From Quercus robur (taxonomy: Eukaryota; Streptophyta; Magnoliopsida; Fagales; Fagaceae): DNA of 64,000 nucleotides. The translations under genes and the position numbers were made by a program. Position 1 is the first letter of the stretch, and each line of letters starts with the position of its first letter. The notes under the pieces are model-generated. The model did not search any database. It saw only the letters and a program-made list of their open reading frames with translations, and was not told the DNA's origin. The stretch spans positions 25,756,782 to 25,820,781 of the forward strand of contig NC_065535.1 in assembly GCF_932294415.1 (NCBI RefSeq), written 5' to 3'. Below, in pieces: positions 36,251 through 48,158 of this stretch.

Positions 36251-37668
36251 ATGTCCGAGGGGCGTTCGAGAGGGCGCGCCCAGAGTGGTTCGGTAGAATC
36301 TTCTCGGGGATTCACGTGGCAGGAAAGAAGACAGAAAGGGCGAGAGGATAGGGAGCGTCTATGAGGAGAGGAAGAATCTGACTTGGGAGAAGGATCGGAC
36401 CAGACCCACCGAACGATGTCGGGTGTCTCGGGACACGGTCAGTATGATAATAGGGACTGAGAGTTGGAGCGGTTGCGCAGACTGGTAATGGATCTAAAGT
36501 TGGAAGCAAGGGGTCGACGCCAGGAAAGGGACCGAAACCACCGGCAAAGGAGAGATGATAGCACGGGAAATCGAGGCGAAGAGGGCTCTAGCCAATCCGG
36601 TACCCAACGATTCCAAAACCAATCACCCTCTCAAGAATCACGCTGGCGCAGGAATCACTCACACTCCCGAGAGACACATCACCGCCGGAACCGTTCACGT
36701 TCGCATGGATACGACGACCGAGGATCGAATTCACCAGAGGAACGGCGACCCCACAATGCTGCCATGGACGCCATGAGCCGAGCCTTACGAAGGGCTGCCC
36801 GGTCACCATTCTCCGATGAAATTGAACGGGCCCCTATGCCGAGTCGATTTACATGACCACCATTCAATTCCTACGATGGGAAGACGGATCCTGTGGAGCA
36901 TGTCAATCATTATATCCACATGATGTCCTTGCATGCACATAATGATGCGTTGATGTGTAAGGTACTCCCTCTAGTCTCAACTCCACGGCCCTGAGATGGT
37001 TCAATGGGTTACGAAAAGGTTCCATTCGCAGCTTTGCTGAGCTGATCCAAGAGTTCGGCAGTAGATTCGTGACATGCAGCCGAGTGCCGCAGCCGGTGGA
37101 TGCGCTACTTTCCATAAAGATAAGGGTCGGTGAAACCTTTCGGAGTTATGCTAGTCGGTAATGAGAACTATACAACGAGATCAGTGGAGGAAATGAGAAG
37201 ATAACGGCAAGCACCTTCAAGATGGGGCTCCCCGAGGATTCTGAACTACGGGAGTCGTTGACAAAAAGACCTCCCGAGGATATGAGGCAACTTATGAGGT
37301 GCATTGAGGAGTATAAGCGCCTGGAAGATGATCGGCTGCAAAATAAGGGGAAAGCCCCGTTACTTGGAAGATCTCGACAGGGCATTATTCTGGCAAGACC
37401 GAAAAAAGATTTCAGGATGCAAGAACCAGAGGCGCAAATTAAAGGAGTTAATGTGGCGTTCAAAGAGCCTGTGCACAAAATTCTAGATCAGATTAAGAAC
37501 GAATCGTTCTTCAGGTGGCCGAACAAGATGGGGGGTGACCCATCTCGGAGGAATCAAAACTTGTACTGCACATACCACAGGGATAAAAGGCACACCACCT
37601 AGCAGTGTCGGGTACTAAAAGATCATCTCGGGCAGCTAGTAAAAGCAAGGTATCTGAAAGAGTTCGTA
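36251..37668 (+). pseudogene. gag of the Tat element, broken
   Basis: The frame opens at ATG 36251 with an Arg/Ser-rich N-terminus (MSEGRSRGRAQ). It has stops at 36362, near 36458 and at 36854, and shifts frame near 36962-36980. It resumes with a retrotransposon gag domain (RWFNGLRKGSI, FAELIQEFGSRF, then LPEDSELRESL to about 37330). A zinc-knuckle-like segment, CTYHRDKRHTT with a later C, lies at about 37564-37610 and is also broken by a stop. The protein would package element RNA into virus-like particles. Several disabling changes show it is dead here. Confidence 0.8.
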
Positions 37669-38319
37669 GTGGACTCCGTAGATTGGGAGGCTGGCCTAGG
37701 TGTTCAGCAGAAAAGGAATCCCCTCCCACCACCGCTGGGAGTGATCGAAGTCATCCACGTTGCCCTGAGAGGTACCGCAGCAGCTAAGGGAGTACCGATA
37801 GTGGCCTGCGCGGAGGGAGAATCACCCGAGAAAAGGATGAAAGTTGGTCGGCTGACAATCTCTTTTGGCGAGGAAGACTTGGAGGGGACGATCCAACCTC
37901 AGAGTCAGGACTTGGTGAAATATGATACGCCGCTGGTCTCGTTTGACGGAAGAGTCGTGATCCCCGAAGGTCAGATTTCTCTCTCGGTGGACATGGAAGG
38001 AAAGGAAGTAATAGTGACCTTCATAGTAGTTCGATCATTCTCACCGTACACTGCAATCTTGGGAAGGCCGTGGATTCTCGCAATGAAGGCTGTTCCGTCC
38101 ACCCTGCACGTGAAAGTTAAATTTCCCACCGAGTATGGAGTCACCGTAGTACGAGGGAACCAACGAGTGGCTAGGCAGTGTCTTGTCGCCGCGGTCAGAT
38201 GGAAGAGCGAACAGATTGGACAAGCGGAGGCCACCGAAAAAGAAAGAAATTTTATAGCAATTACAGAAGCCCAGAGGGGAAACGGGGGCGGACGTTGCCG
38301 AGGAGGTTTTGAAGGTTAG
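37669..38319 (+). pseudogene. protease region of the Tat element, catalytic part deleted
   Basis: Open frame of 216 codons. It has the flanks of a Tat protease: LTISFGEEDLEG before and PYTAILGRPWI, AVPSTLHVKVKFP and NQRVARQCLVAA after. Between GTIQPQSQ and DLVKYDTPLVSFDG the stretch that should carry the catalytic D-S/T-G of a retropepsin is missing. This is an in-frame deletion of roughly 40 codons judged from family layout. The next domain is in a different frame, with the overlap at 38309-38319. Confidence 0.75.
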
Positions 38320-41300
38320 AATTTTTCCAGACACTAACAGGTATTTCCAGATAAGCATGAGCATGAATGACCGAGAAAAGGTAGAGATGTTGTTATTCCT
38401 TTTGCAGAATGTGGATGTTTTTGCCTGGAATCCGTATGAAGTGCCCGGCGTAGATCCCAAGTTCATTGTCCACAAGCTTAACGTGGACCCATCATTCCCC
38501 CCGAAAAAGCAAAAACCGAGAAGAGCATCGAAAGAGCATGTTGACGCGATAAACTTGGAAGTCCAGAGGCTGAAGGAGGCAGGAGTGATAAGAGAAATAT
38601 TCTTCCCGAAATGGTTAGCAAATACGGTGGTAGTAAAGAAAAAGAACGGTAAATGGAGAGTTTGTGTGGATTTCACAGACTTAAATCGGGCATGTCCCAA
38701 AGATCCGTTCCCAATGCCCAAGATTGATCAATTAGTAGACACCACGTATGGGCACCTGAGGATGAGCTTCTTGGATGCTTTCCAGGGGTATCACCAGATT
38801 GTCTTGGCGCCCAAGGACCGAGAAAAGACAGCATTTATCTCCCCGAGTGCAAACTATCACTACGAAGTCATGCCGTTTGGATTGAAGAACACCGGAGCCA
38901 CGTACCAGCGGATGATAACGAGGATGTTCTGAGAGAAAATTGGGTGCACAGTGGAAGTATACATTGACGACATGGTGGTAAAGAGCAGAAAGGAGTCGCA
39001 ACATACGGAAGACTTTCGGGGAGTATTTGAGATACTTCGGCAGCATAAGTTGCGCTTGAACGACGAGAAGTATACTTTCGGTGTGGGGGCTAGCAAGTTC
39101 TTGGGTTATCTGATTTCTACTCGGGGGATAGAGGCCAACCCCAACCAGATAGAGGCCGTGAATCACCTCAGACTGCCGAGCAATCCTAAGGAAGTACAAG
39201 TGCTAACCGGGATGTTAGCTACCCTAAACCGATTCATCTCCAAATTTGCTGATTGTTGCAGACCGTTTTATCAACTTTTGAAGAAGTGGAAGGGGTTTCA
39301 GTGGGATGAGGAATGTGACAAGGCTTTTCGAGATCTGAAGGAATACTTGGCAAAAGCGCCCATGTTAACGGCCTCGGAGTCCGGGGAGGATTTGTTTATG
39401 TACCTCTTGGTGTCCGACCACGCCGTGAGTGCTGTGTTACTAAGAGACCAAGGAGTGCAGCAGCCAGTGTATTACATAAGCAAAACCTTAGTAGATGCCG
39501 AGACGAGATACCTGCCCCTGGAGAAGTTAGTGTTGGCACTGGTGCACGCCATGAGGAAGTTGTCGTATTACTTTCAGGCTCATACTGTGTTCGTCCTCAA
39601 CGAGTATCCCCTACAGTCATTGTTAAAAAGATCGGACTTCACGGGCCAAATAGCCAAGTGGGGAACTCGGTTGGGTTCGTTCGACATAAGGTACCAGCCG
39701 CGAAGCTCGGTGAAGGGACAGGTTCTTGCTGATTTCATTACAGAATTTACCCCTAAGAACGACGGGAAGATAATCTGTAATGCAGAAAGTCGTCCGTGGA
39801 AGGTGTTTGTAGACGGCGCTTCGAATGCTATGGGGGCCGGAGTCGGTATTGTCATAATCACCCCGGAGGGCATACGACTAGAACACTCCTTCAGATTAGG
39901 ATTCAAAGCCTCAAACAACGAAGCCGAATACGAGGCCTTTCTAGCCAGATTGAGGGCCGTATTGCATCTGGGCACGAAAGATGTGGAGATTTATTCGGAC
40001 TCTCAGCTGGTCTTTTATCAAATCATAGGAAGCTTTGAAGCTCGGGACTCTCAGATGAAAGCTTATCTGAGTACAGCTAAGCAAATCATTAGCCAGTTCG
40101 GGACAGTGAAGGGGGCCCAGGTAGGTCGGGCACAAAACAGGCATGCCGACTCGCTGGCCATGTTGGCCTCATTCGCTACCGAGGATACTCCTCGGCTCGT
40201 CAAAATAGAGCTTATAAGGGAGCCAAGTATCGATGTGAAAAATGATTATGACCCGGCCAGGGTTGAGGTGGCCATGGTGTCAGTGGCCAATCCGTGCTGG
40301 ATGAACCCGATCATAGATTTCTTAGCCGAGGACAAAGTTCCGGACGATGAAAAGGAGGCTAAAAAGATTCGTTGGGTGGCTCCCTGGTACTGGCTGTCGG
40401 CAGATTGCAAATTGTATCGGAGGTCTTTCGCAGGTCCTTACCTTTTATGCCTACATCCCGAGAAAGTAAACGAACTTCTAACCGAGCTGCATGACGGAGT
40501 GTGTGGTGGCCATGTTGGGGGGCGGTCTTTAGCACACAGGACAATGACCCAGGGGTTTTAGTGGCCACAGATGTAGAAGGATGCCGCAGAATATGTCCAG
40601 AGGTGTGAACAATGCCAAAAACATGCCCCTCTGATCCACCAGCCAGCAGGTCGTCTAAACCCCATCAGCAGCCCATGGCCGTTTGCACAATGGGGGCTGG
40701 ACATCCTCGGCCCTTTTCCCTGAGCAACAGGTAACTGCCGGTTTGTATTGGTGGCAGTTGATTATTTCACGAAGTGGGCGGAAGCCGAGGCCTTGGCCAA
40801 TATCTGGGATATCGACGTGAAAAAGTTTGTATGGAAAAACATAGTCACAAGGTTTGGGGTGCCGGACTCATTGATATCAGACAATGGGCTACAGTTCGAT
40901 AGCAAAGTTTTCCGGGCCTTCTGCAACGATCTCGGCATTAAGAACAAGTATTCAACTCCGGCATACCCTCAAAGCAACGGCCAAGCTGAGGCAGTGAACA
41001 AGACGATTTTGAATGGGTTGAAGAGGCGGCTGGACGGGGCAAAGGGGAGGTGGGTTGAAGAGCTACCTAACGTTTTATGGGCTTACTGTACGACTCCCAG
41101 AAGATCCACGGATGAGACCCCTTTCTCTTTGACATATGGGGCGGAGGCCATGCTACTAACCGAAGTGAGCTTGTGCAGTGCACGGGTCGCAGGATTTGAC
41201 CCCGTCTAGAACGCCGACCTAATGATGGAGCACTTGGACTGGTTAGAAGAATGTCGAGAGGTAGCAACCATACGGCTCGCGGAGTATCGACAGAGACTTG

Positions 41301-41536
41301 TCCAAAGATACAACCAAGTTATAAAGGGTAGGGAATTCAGCGCCGGGGAATTGGTGCTAAGGAAGGTCGTGGGAAATATGCGAGACGTAGCTGCAGGGAA
41401 GCTTGCTCAAACGTGGGAAGGACCGTACAGAGTTACCGCCATTGCCGGTGCGGGGGCTTACTACTTGGAAGACCTTAACGAGAGGCCGCTCCCCCGGCCA
41501 TGGAATGTCCACAACCTAAAGAAGTTTTATTCGTGA
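38309..41536 (+). pseudogene. pol of the Tat element: RT, RNase H, aRNH, integrase, with stops
   Basis: One continuous frame runs through the whole region, with premature stops at 38930, 40559, 40574, 40721 and 41207 and a natural end at 41534. Reverse transcriptase: about 38470-39150, catalytic YIDD at 38960-38971, with conserved CVDFTDLNRACPKDPFPMP and MPFGLKN blocks. First RNase H: about 39290-39740. Second, archaeal-like RNase H: about 39795-40175, with WKVFVDGAS, NNEAEYEA, IYSDSQLV and NRHADSLA carrying the D-E-D-D residues. Integrase: zinc-binding H and C residues at about 40505-40615, then the DDE core with VAVDYFTKWAEAE, LISDNG and NGQAEAVNKT. A C-terminal tail (LPRPWNVHNLKKFYS) ends pol. 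Stops such as TGG to TGA and CAG to TAG fit cytosine deamination. Confidence 0.9.
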
Positions 41537-41659
41537 CCATCCATACACTGAAATGTAAGTCGAAACTTTGTACTTTGCTAAAATCAAGTTAATGATGAAG
41601 TTACTTGTCTACGCTGTTTTCAATTCCGTCATTGCACTTTAAGAAAATTTCATGTTTTG

Positions 41660-41997
41660 TACCAAAAAAAAAAAAAAAAAAAAAACACTCTAAGGACAGA
41701 AGCCTCATCCTCGGTTTGATCAAAATTGCTGAGCAGGTGGAAACCTTATCGTTACAAAAAGAAAAAACTCTAAGGACAGAAGCTTCTTCCTCGGTTCGAT
41801 CAAAATCGCCGAGTAGGTGGAAACCTTATCGTTACAAAAAAAAAAAAAAAAAACTCTAAGGACAGAAGCCTCATCCTCGGTTCGATCAAAATCGCCGAGC
41901 AGGTGGAAACCTTATCGTTACCAAAAAAAAAAAAAAACTAAGGACAGAAGCCTCATCCTCGGTTCGATCAAAATTGCCGAGCAGGTGGAAACCTTAT

Positions 41998-42043
<46 letters not shown>

Positions 42044-42106
42044 AAGGACAAAAGCCTCATCATCGGTTCGATTAAAATCGCTGAGCAGGTGGAAACCTTA
42101 TCGTTA

Positions 42107-42141
<35 letters not shown>

Positions 42142-42295
42142 AAAGAAAAAAAAAAGACACACCTAAGGACAGAAGCCTCATCCTTGGTTCGATCCAAATT
42201 GCCGAGCAGGTGGAAACCTTAACACCCTTACAAACACTAAGGACTGCAATTTCATTCTCGGATCATCCAAAATTGCCGAGCAAGGGAGAACCGTG
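41660..42295 (+). repeat. tandem array after pol, units about 75-110 bp with A tracts
   Basis: Seven to eight units each contain 'ctaaggacagaagcctcatc', 'ctcggttcgatcaaaatcgc', 'cgagcaggtggaaacctta' and then a poly(A) run of very variable length (about 5-40 bases). The core can pair as CTCGG...CCGAG with an inner CGAT/ATCG stem. Length polymorphism of the A tracts explains the variable period. Lys-rich frames across it are artefacts. Confidence 0.9.
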
Positions 42296-42732
42296 CACCA
42301 GGTTTTGAGGCATTATGCCATTTACAGTCAGGGAAACTAACTCCCGTTGTATGAACGCGATATATTAGAGCATGATTTAACCCACCGTGTAGGCAGCTCC
42401 CGGCCCAACTTGCTACAGAAGAAATAACCACAAAAATAGATAAAGAAAGGCAGCACAGAGGGTTAAAGTGAAACGCTCGCAGACATAATCCAAGCAAACA
42501 CGCAATGAACAGAACGTCATTCAAAAATTTAAAAGAAGAATTGAAAGCAGAATTAATGTCTCATCGCCAAAACTTGGCAACCGTTTACGAGTCATCCCCG
42601 CGAAATAAGGAAATTGTTCAGTCACCACAACCCGGTGACATAGGCAAATATACCAATAATAAAATAAAATAAAAAATGTTGTAAAAAGAAGTAAAAGCAT
42701 GAAAAGAGCTAGACGGCAAGTAACTTAATCAG

Positions 42733-45119
42733 GTGGAGGGCCTAGTTGGATCTGTCGCTTCATGCTACCGCTGGTCGGTCATGGGAAAATGCAGGTCCTC
42801 ATCGACAGGCACTGTTGGCGCCTGCACGGCAATAACGAGGCTCGGAAAGGGAATTTGGCCGGGGTCTCTCAAGGGGGAATCCTCGGGAACGCCCAGAGCT
42901 TGTAGGGTGGCAAACTACCCAGCCTCAAAACCCAGCCTTCGAGCTTGGGCCACCACCGGTTCCGCAGATTTCTCGGCATCGGCAAACCCTTCGTTATACC
43001 ATTTTTGCTCACAGGCCTCCAAAGCTGCCCTTAGGTCGGTGAGTTTCTCGGCTTGGGAGGTGTTTAGGCTAATCGCTTCAGCTAGCTTCACGTCAATTTC
43101 GTTCTGCTTAGCCAAGAGCTTCGAGCACCTCTTCTCCGCTAATGCTTTATTCTTCTCTACGGCAGCAGCCTTCTTCTCGGCAGATTCAGCTGCCTTCAGT
43201 TTTTCCTTTGCCGTTTTGGCAGTTGACTCCTGCACCCTCCTCTCATGATTGACCTTCTCGGCAAGATCCTTTGCACGGCCAGCCAGTATGTGAGCCAATT
43301 GAGCAGCCTGACAAACACAGAAGTTAGTACGGAAATGAAAAGAAATGAATGGAAAGTAATATACGAACAAAGTGTTACCGTAATAGTATGCCACTCTAAC
43401 TGGCGCCCCATGGACTCCTCCGACCCGTCCTCAAAAGCATGCACGTCGTTGGGAAGAAGAAGACCCTCGGCCAGGGTTTGAGCAATGCGACCACCCTCAC
43501 CTTTCTCCCACATCTGCACATAGGCGGTTGAAGGCAGAGGCTTGCCGTCCAGCAAAAACTTAGGCTTCCACGCTGGTGCGGCTTGGGAGGAGGACGCAAC
43601 GCCCGGCCCGACCTACGTTTGCGGCTCGTGAATGACGATACCTCCTGTTGGCCGGGGAGGAGTCTGGATGGCTACGTCTCCCAGACCCATAGACAGTTGA
43701 TCAGCAACCCTCTGCTTTTTCCGGGCTCGTCCAGCTTGAGAAGAGGGTGGAGGGGGAGGCACCTGGCTTCGACCCTGAGAAGGTGGGGGTTGGGTGGGTT
43801 GTCGTGCACCGGGCACGAAACGATCGATGGTCATGACCCTCCTAGTCACCATGTCTTCGCCGAGATGGGTATCTGTAGCTGATAAGTTGGTCGTTTCAAG
43901 CGCAGGATGCTCGGCCTCCACAACAGGGTTCTCGGGTACAACGGGGTTCTCGGGCTGAGCGGGCTCTTAAACAAGGGCTTCTTCTTGAATAGCCTCGTGA
44001 GCTAACTCTCGAAGACGCCGAGACACGCGCTCCGCAGACTCGTCCTGCAAAGGAGCTAGCTCGTCCGAGCAGGTGTAGCGCTTTCCGAACTCCCTCGCCT
44101 CTCCGATCGTAAGCTTCGGCTGTAGAAAATTTGCATACCGAACGTCGATGTACGACAAAAGTGGACTGTCAACCAATAGCGCATGTTTAAAGGACTGCTA
44201 GGTGGAATAAACAGGCTCTACTCCGAGGATCAGGTGCGAGGCTCGGAACTGTCCGTCCCAGTGCACGAATACCTCGGAACGGAGGATAAAGTTTAAGTCT
44301 TTAACGTGGACTGTTCTGATGTCTGGAACGAACACTTTGCCGTCTGTAAAAGAACGAAATGCTATATCAATATCCAATAATGAAAATCTACTTTAGTAAA
44401 GAGGAAATAAAAGAAAGGGGGGGGGGGGAACGGTTAAGTCAAGAGATCGGTACGAACCCACTTCATGCCATGAAAGAGGGCAAGGGACCTCCCCGGCAAA
44501 CTAGTTGCTGCGCACCCGGACAAACTCCTCGGCCGAGTTCCTATTCGAATCAGGTAGGCATGATATCAGCCGTACCCGATTATCTCTAGTTTTTAAGTAA
44601 AAGTTGGAAGCTTTGTTCCCACAGAGACTATACATGTGGTTAATATCATGGTAATCTAACTGTATATCAAAGGTGTGGTTCAATCTACTAACGCAGCTAA
44701 CTACCCAGTAAAAGTTGGGGGGAAGTTGGTCGGGACACAGCCCGTAGTACCTAAGTGTGTTAATCAAAAGGGGATCCACGAGGAACCTAACCCCACCCTC
44801 TAGAATTGCCATTAAAGGAAAAAAGGCTGTACCATGCCCTCGATGGAGAGCGATTTCGCTCTCGTGGCAGTAAGCCACTTCCACGACATCGGGAACATTA
44901 AACTTTTGCCTAAAGGTGGCCAAGGTGGCCAAGGCAACCGAGGCCTCCAGGAGATAAGAGTAACCCATTTTTGAAACTTAATACTGTGAAAGGGAACTCG
45001 TAGAAATAAGTTGAAGGAATAGGAAAGGGAAGAGAACTTACTTTGGGTTCTAAGGGAGAAAGGAACTCTGGGTTGGTGAGTAAGCGCACAAAGAAGTGAT
45101 CGGCAGAGAGTATGCTCAA
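42733..45119 (-). pseudogene. antisense spliced gene inside the Tat element (aORF-like)
   Basis: Read on the minus strand, several long frames form one gene opposite to gag-pol. Possible first exon 45119-45042 (MSILSADHFFVRLL); main N-terminal exon 44968 to about 44430 (MGYSYLLEASVALATLATF, with HRGHGTAFFPLMA and LPPNFYWVVS), broken by a TAG near 44501; an exon from acceptor TTTTACAG|A at 44343 on to 43379; a clean 71-bp intron 43378-43308 (GTAACA...TGTCAG); and a last exon down to about 42733. The C-terminal exon is a long Ala/Lys/Glu-rich coiled coil (about 43300-42920). The middle is Pro-rich with a basic RARKKQR patch, perhaps a nuclear signal. Some Tat elements carry an extra antisense ORF of unknown role; this resembles those and the plant-transposon 'mobile domain' proteins. 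Several stops show it is decayed. Confidence 0.7.
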
Positions 45120-45439
45120 GAAATCAGAGGTGGAACAAGTGAAAGAATGTTCTAAAGAGAGCTATTTATAGGAGCAGAAGAGGGCATGGGAACGTTTAAT
45201 CAGCAATAAATGGGCACGATTCACGAAAGACCTTGCGAATGCCAAAGATAACCGACACGCGCGCCGCTTCGGTTCACGAACCGTCAGGCAATAATAACAA
45301 CTGAACCTGGCGCCCCAAAATAGCGCGTCTTTTGAGAAGAGCATTAATGAGAAGCCATAACCGCATGAGTCCCTGGCCGTAGGACTTTCGAAACCAAAAG
45401 GCTTGGTTGGCTCCTTGATTCTTCCCGGCAGCCGGGTAT

Positions 45440-45457
45440 GAATCAAAGGGGGGCTAA
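45440..45457 (+). other. polypurine tract of the Tat element
   Basis: 'gaatcaaaggggggctaa' lies directly before the 3' LTR, the expected place for the plus-strand primer, although it is interrupted by pyrimidines. Confidence 0.6.
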
Positions 45458-46020
45458 TGTACGGCACTGAGGTCCCAAGACCCAGATGGGCCCTGGGCTC
45501 AGGCCCAATGGCATGGCCCCATCACTTTAAATTATGCTTGAAACTACCTTCACGAACTACGAGTTTTGAGCCTCGGCCCCTAACCTATGCTCGGCATAAA
45601 TTTCCCGAACAATCGATGAAACCTTGTCCGGACGTACCATAGGATGCTCGGCAGTTCAGGAAACATCACTACCGAGCATATTCACCTGAGTTGGAACCAA
45701 GTTCCAAAGCCATAATCGCTGCATTCCACTCTCACCTAAACATCCACTTACAACAGATAATATTGGACCTTCAATTGCACTAACAATGACAGTAATCATG
45801 ATCTCCCCACTAACTTAGAGCTATAAATAGGAGAAGTTGGGGAAGAAAGAGGGGTTCAGAAAAAGGGAGAAAAAACAGTCATTTAGGAAGGGAGGAGGGA
45901 TATTACTCTGAGTTTCTATGCCGAGAACGACCCAAAATAGGAAATCTTAAAACTCACCCTATAAATAAGTTGTGAGCCCAAGTGAGGTTAAGCCCAACAG
46001 TCTCATTTCCGGCGTGCACA
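45458..46020 (+). repeat. 3' LTR of the Tat element
   Basis: 563 bp, the same length as the 5' LTR. About 20 differences were counted by eye, almost all C/T or G/A. Followed by the second ACTTT at 46021-46025. Confidence 0.95.
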
Positions 46021-46025
46021 ACTTT

Positions 46026-47364
46026 TTTTATACATCAAAGTCTGAAAGAACCTATTATTTTTCATCAATATTAATTCACAGATAACAATCAATAATGTTC
46101 TAAGCCTACTAATGTTATAACTTTTTAAAGCATATTTAAAAAATTAAAAATTAAAAAGTCATAAGTTTTTATAACAGTATTCTAATTTTAACAATCACAA
46201 TCTGCCTACCAAAAAATAAGGACATCTCTTGAGTCTTGACCATTCATTTAAAAATGACATTATTGTCTACTATAACAAATATACAGATTTAGAATGATTG
46301 GATTGATATAAAACGTTTGTATCCAAGTTTAAACAGAAGCATTTGCGCAAATGCTAGACAATTCACAACCTAACAAGACCAAATGAGTAATCCACTAAGA
46401 AAGCATACAAAAACCAAGTATTATTGAACAAGCAGCCTAAACCTCTTCTCAATTTTCGATCTTTACGTCAGATCAGAGAACTCATTTGCACAGTAATTCT
46501 AATCCAGAAGTCCATGACAAACATTCAGTCCCAGTGAACTCTCGTTCATGAACTATAAAGGACCAACCTAATGAAGGATCAGCCCCAGTAAAAGATTTGC
46601 AAATAAGGTAGATTGCATAAAATATTTGCAAATAATATATGTAAATGACTATAGTCACTTTAAATGAATGGTTTCAAATTTGGTTTTTGAAAATCAATAA
46701 TTGATATGACAAACGAGTTGGGTATTTGAAATAATTTGATTATGTTATCAATTATAGAGATTGATTGTGTCAATTGAAAAGATAATGAATTATTTAATTT
46801 TGATAATTGCAATGTACTAAAAATAAAGACATATGTGGACCAATTATTGATTAATGACATATCGTCGTCTATTATACCAATATCTGAAGATAAAAGTCTT
46901 CTATGATTGGATTGATATAAAAGCTCGTATCTGAATTTAATACTATTGAATATTGATATCTTTTTTGAAATTTTGCCAAATCATATTTCAGGATACATTT
47001 GATAGAGTATGATTAAGATGTTTTAGCACTCCTAAAATAACTTTACCGTGTCTCAAAAAATAACTTTACTGTAAAATTCTTAAAATTTTGAATGTAATTG
47101 TGTGGTTTAGATTTTGTCAAGTCAATAGGGATCTAAACAAATATTTATTAGCACTAGATTTTATTAATGAATGATTAGGATTTCAAGAACCCTACATAGA
47201 GTTACCTTCAGAATTATAAATGATATTCGATCCACGTAAAATATGCAAATTGATTATTCTAGAATACTTTAGTAGGAAAAAGAAAAAGAAAAAAAAGAAA
47301 AAAAAAGTTTTTAGCCAAATGCGAATGCATCTATAAACTAATCACTTATGATATTAAACTATTA
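46026..47364. other. intergenic with an old direct repeat
   Basis: No gene. About 80 bases at 46255-46335 and 46855-46940 share 'atgattggattgatataaaa' and its neighbourhood in the same direction, some 600 bp apart. They could be ends of a decayed element. Confidence 0.4.
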
Positions 47365-47620
47365 GTGGCATTTGGTATAGGGTAATGTTTTAGGATTCTC
47401 AGAAATGTAAAAAGATTCCTACATTTGATTGCAAATTAAACAAGGAAATTAGATGTCAGGGGTATCAGGATTCTCACATAATCCCCTTCTTTTAGGAATA
47501 TAGATTCCCTTTGAAACAAGTAAGTATCCAGATTCTCAAGCTTAAAAAATTTACATTTCTTATAAATTGACAATTTTACCATTTTTCACTTATCATTTAA
47601 CCAATGGAGATAAAACATAC

Positions 47621-47656
<36 letters not shown>

Positions 47657-48158
47657 GAAATAAAACATAAAACAAGTCATCAATATCTTTTCCTTTATTT
47701 TTATCTCTTCCTACCACAACAATATAAATGCTAAAATAAAAATAAAATATTTATATCTCCTATTTAAGATTGGTTATTTGCTAAAATAAAGTAAAATATT
47801 TATTTTTATTAACAAAACATGATGTTGTGATTTTCATAAAGAACAAGAATTTAAAATAGTTATTTTTGTATTATACATGTTATTTTTGATATGTTAGACT
47901 ATAGTTTCAATGAATTTGTCTTAATTTATAGTTTATATTTTATTTGTTATTATTTATTTAGAGGAAGATTAAAAAAAATTGATATTGGGTTTATAAATCT
48001 AAGAATAGAATGGGAAAAATAAATAATTCCTTTAAGATTACTATGAATAAACCAAACATAGGAATAGTTACATTCCAAGACATTTAGATTGCAAAATATC
48101 ACATTTCAAGGAATTTGGATGCCGGAAGTAATGTAGATTCTCCCGTACTAAATGCCAC
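47365..48158. mobile_element. MITE with GTGGCATTTGGTA ends
   Basis: The left end 'gtggcatttggtatagggta' is mirrored by the right end, where 'cgtactaaatgccac' ends at 48158. The inner arms share 'ggattctcag..atgta' in inverted form. The interior has a 30-base A tract near 47623-47653 and no ORF. hAT-like by general form only. Confidence 0.5.

Larger units (their letters stand above)
35625..46020 (+). mobile_element. full-length Tat-lineage Ty3/gypsy LTR retrotransposon (defective)
   Basis: A 10,396-bp insertion with two 563-bp LTRs (TG...CA ends), an exact 5-bp target duplication, a PBS, gag and pol on the plus strand, a tandem array after pol, a spliced gene on the opposite strand, and a polypurine tract. 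The order protease - reverse transcriptase - RNase H - second RNase H (aRNH) - integrase is diagnostic of the Tat lineage. By eye the LTRs differ at about 20 of 563 positions, nearly all transitions, so the insertion is not very recent. Pol carries at least five premature stops, gag is frameshifted, and the protease catalytic region is deleted, so this copy cannot move by itself. Confidence 0.95.

Noticed and set aside
41605-42308. Lys-rich open frames
   Set aside because: They read through the A tracts of the tandem array inside the Tat element.
42733-43248. 171-codon plus-strand frame rich in Ala/Ser/Phe
   Set aside because: It is the mirror of the antisense coiled-coil exon, which has the better protein character.
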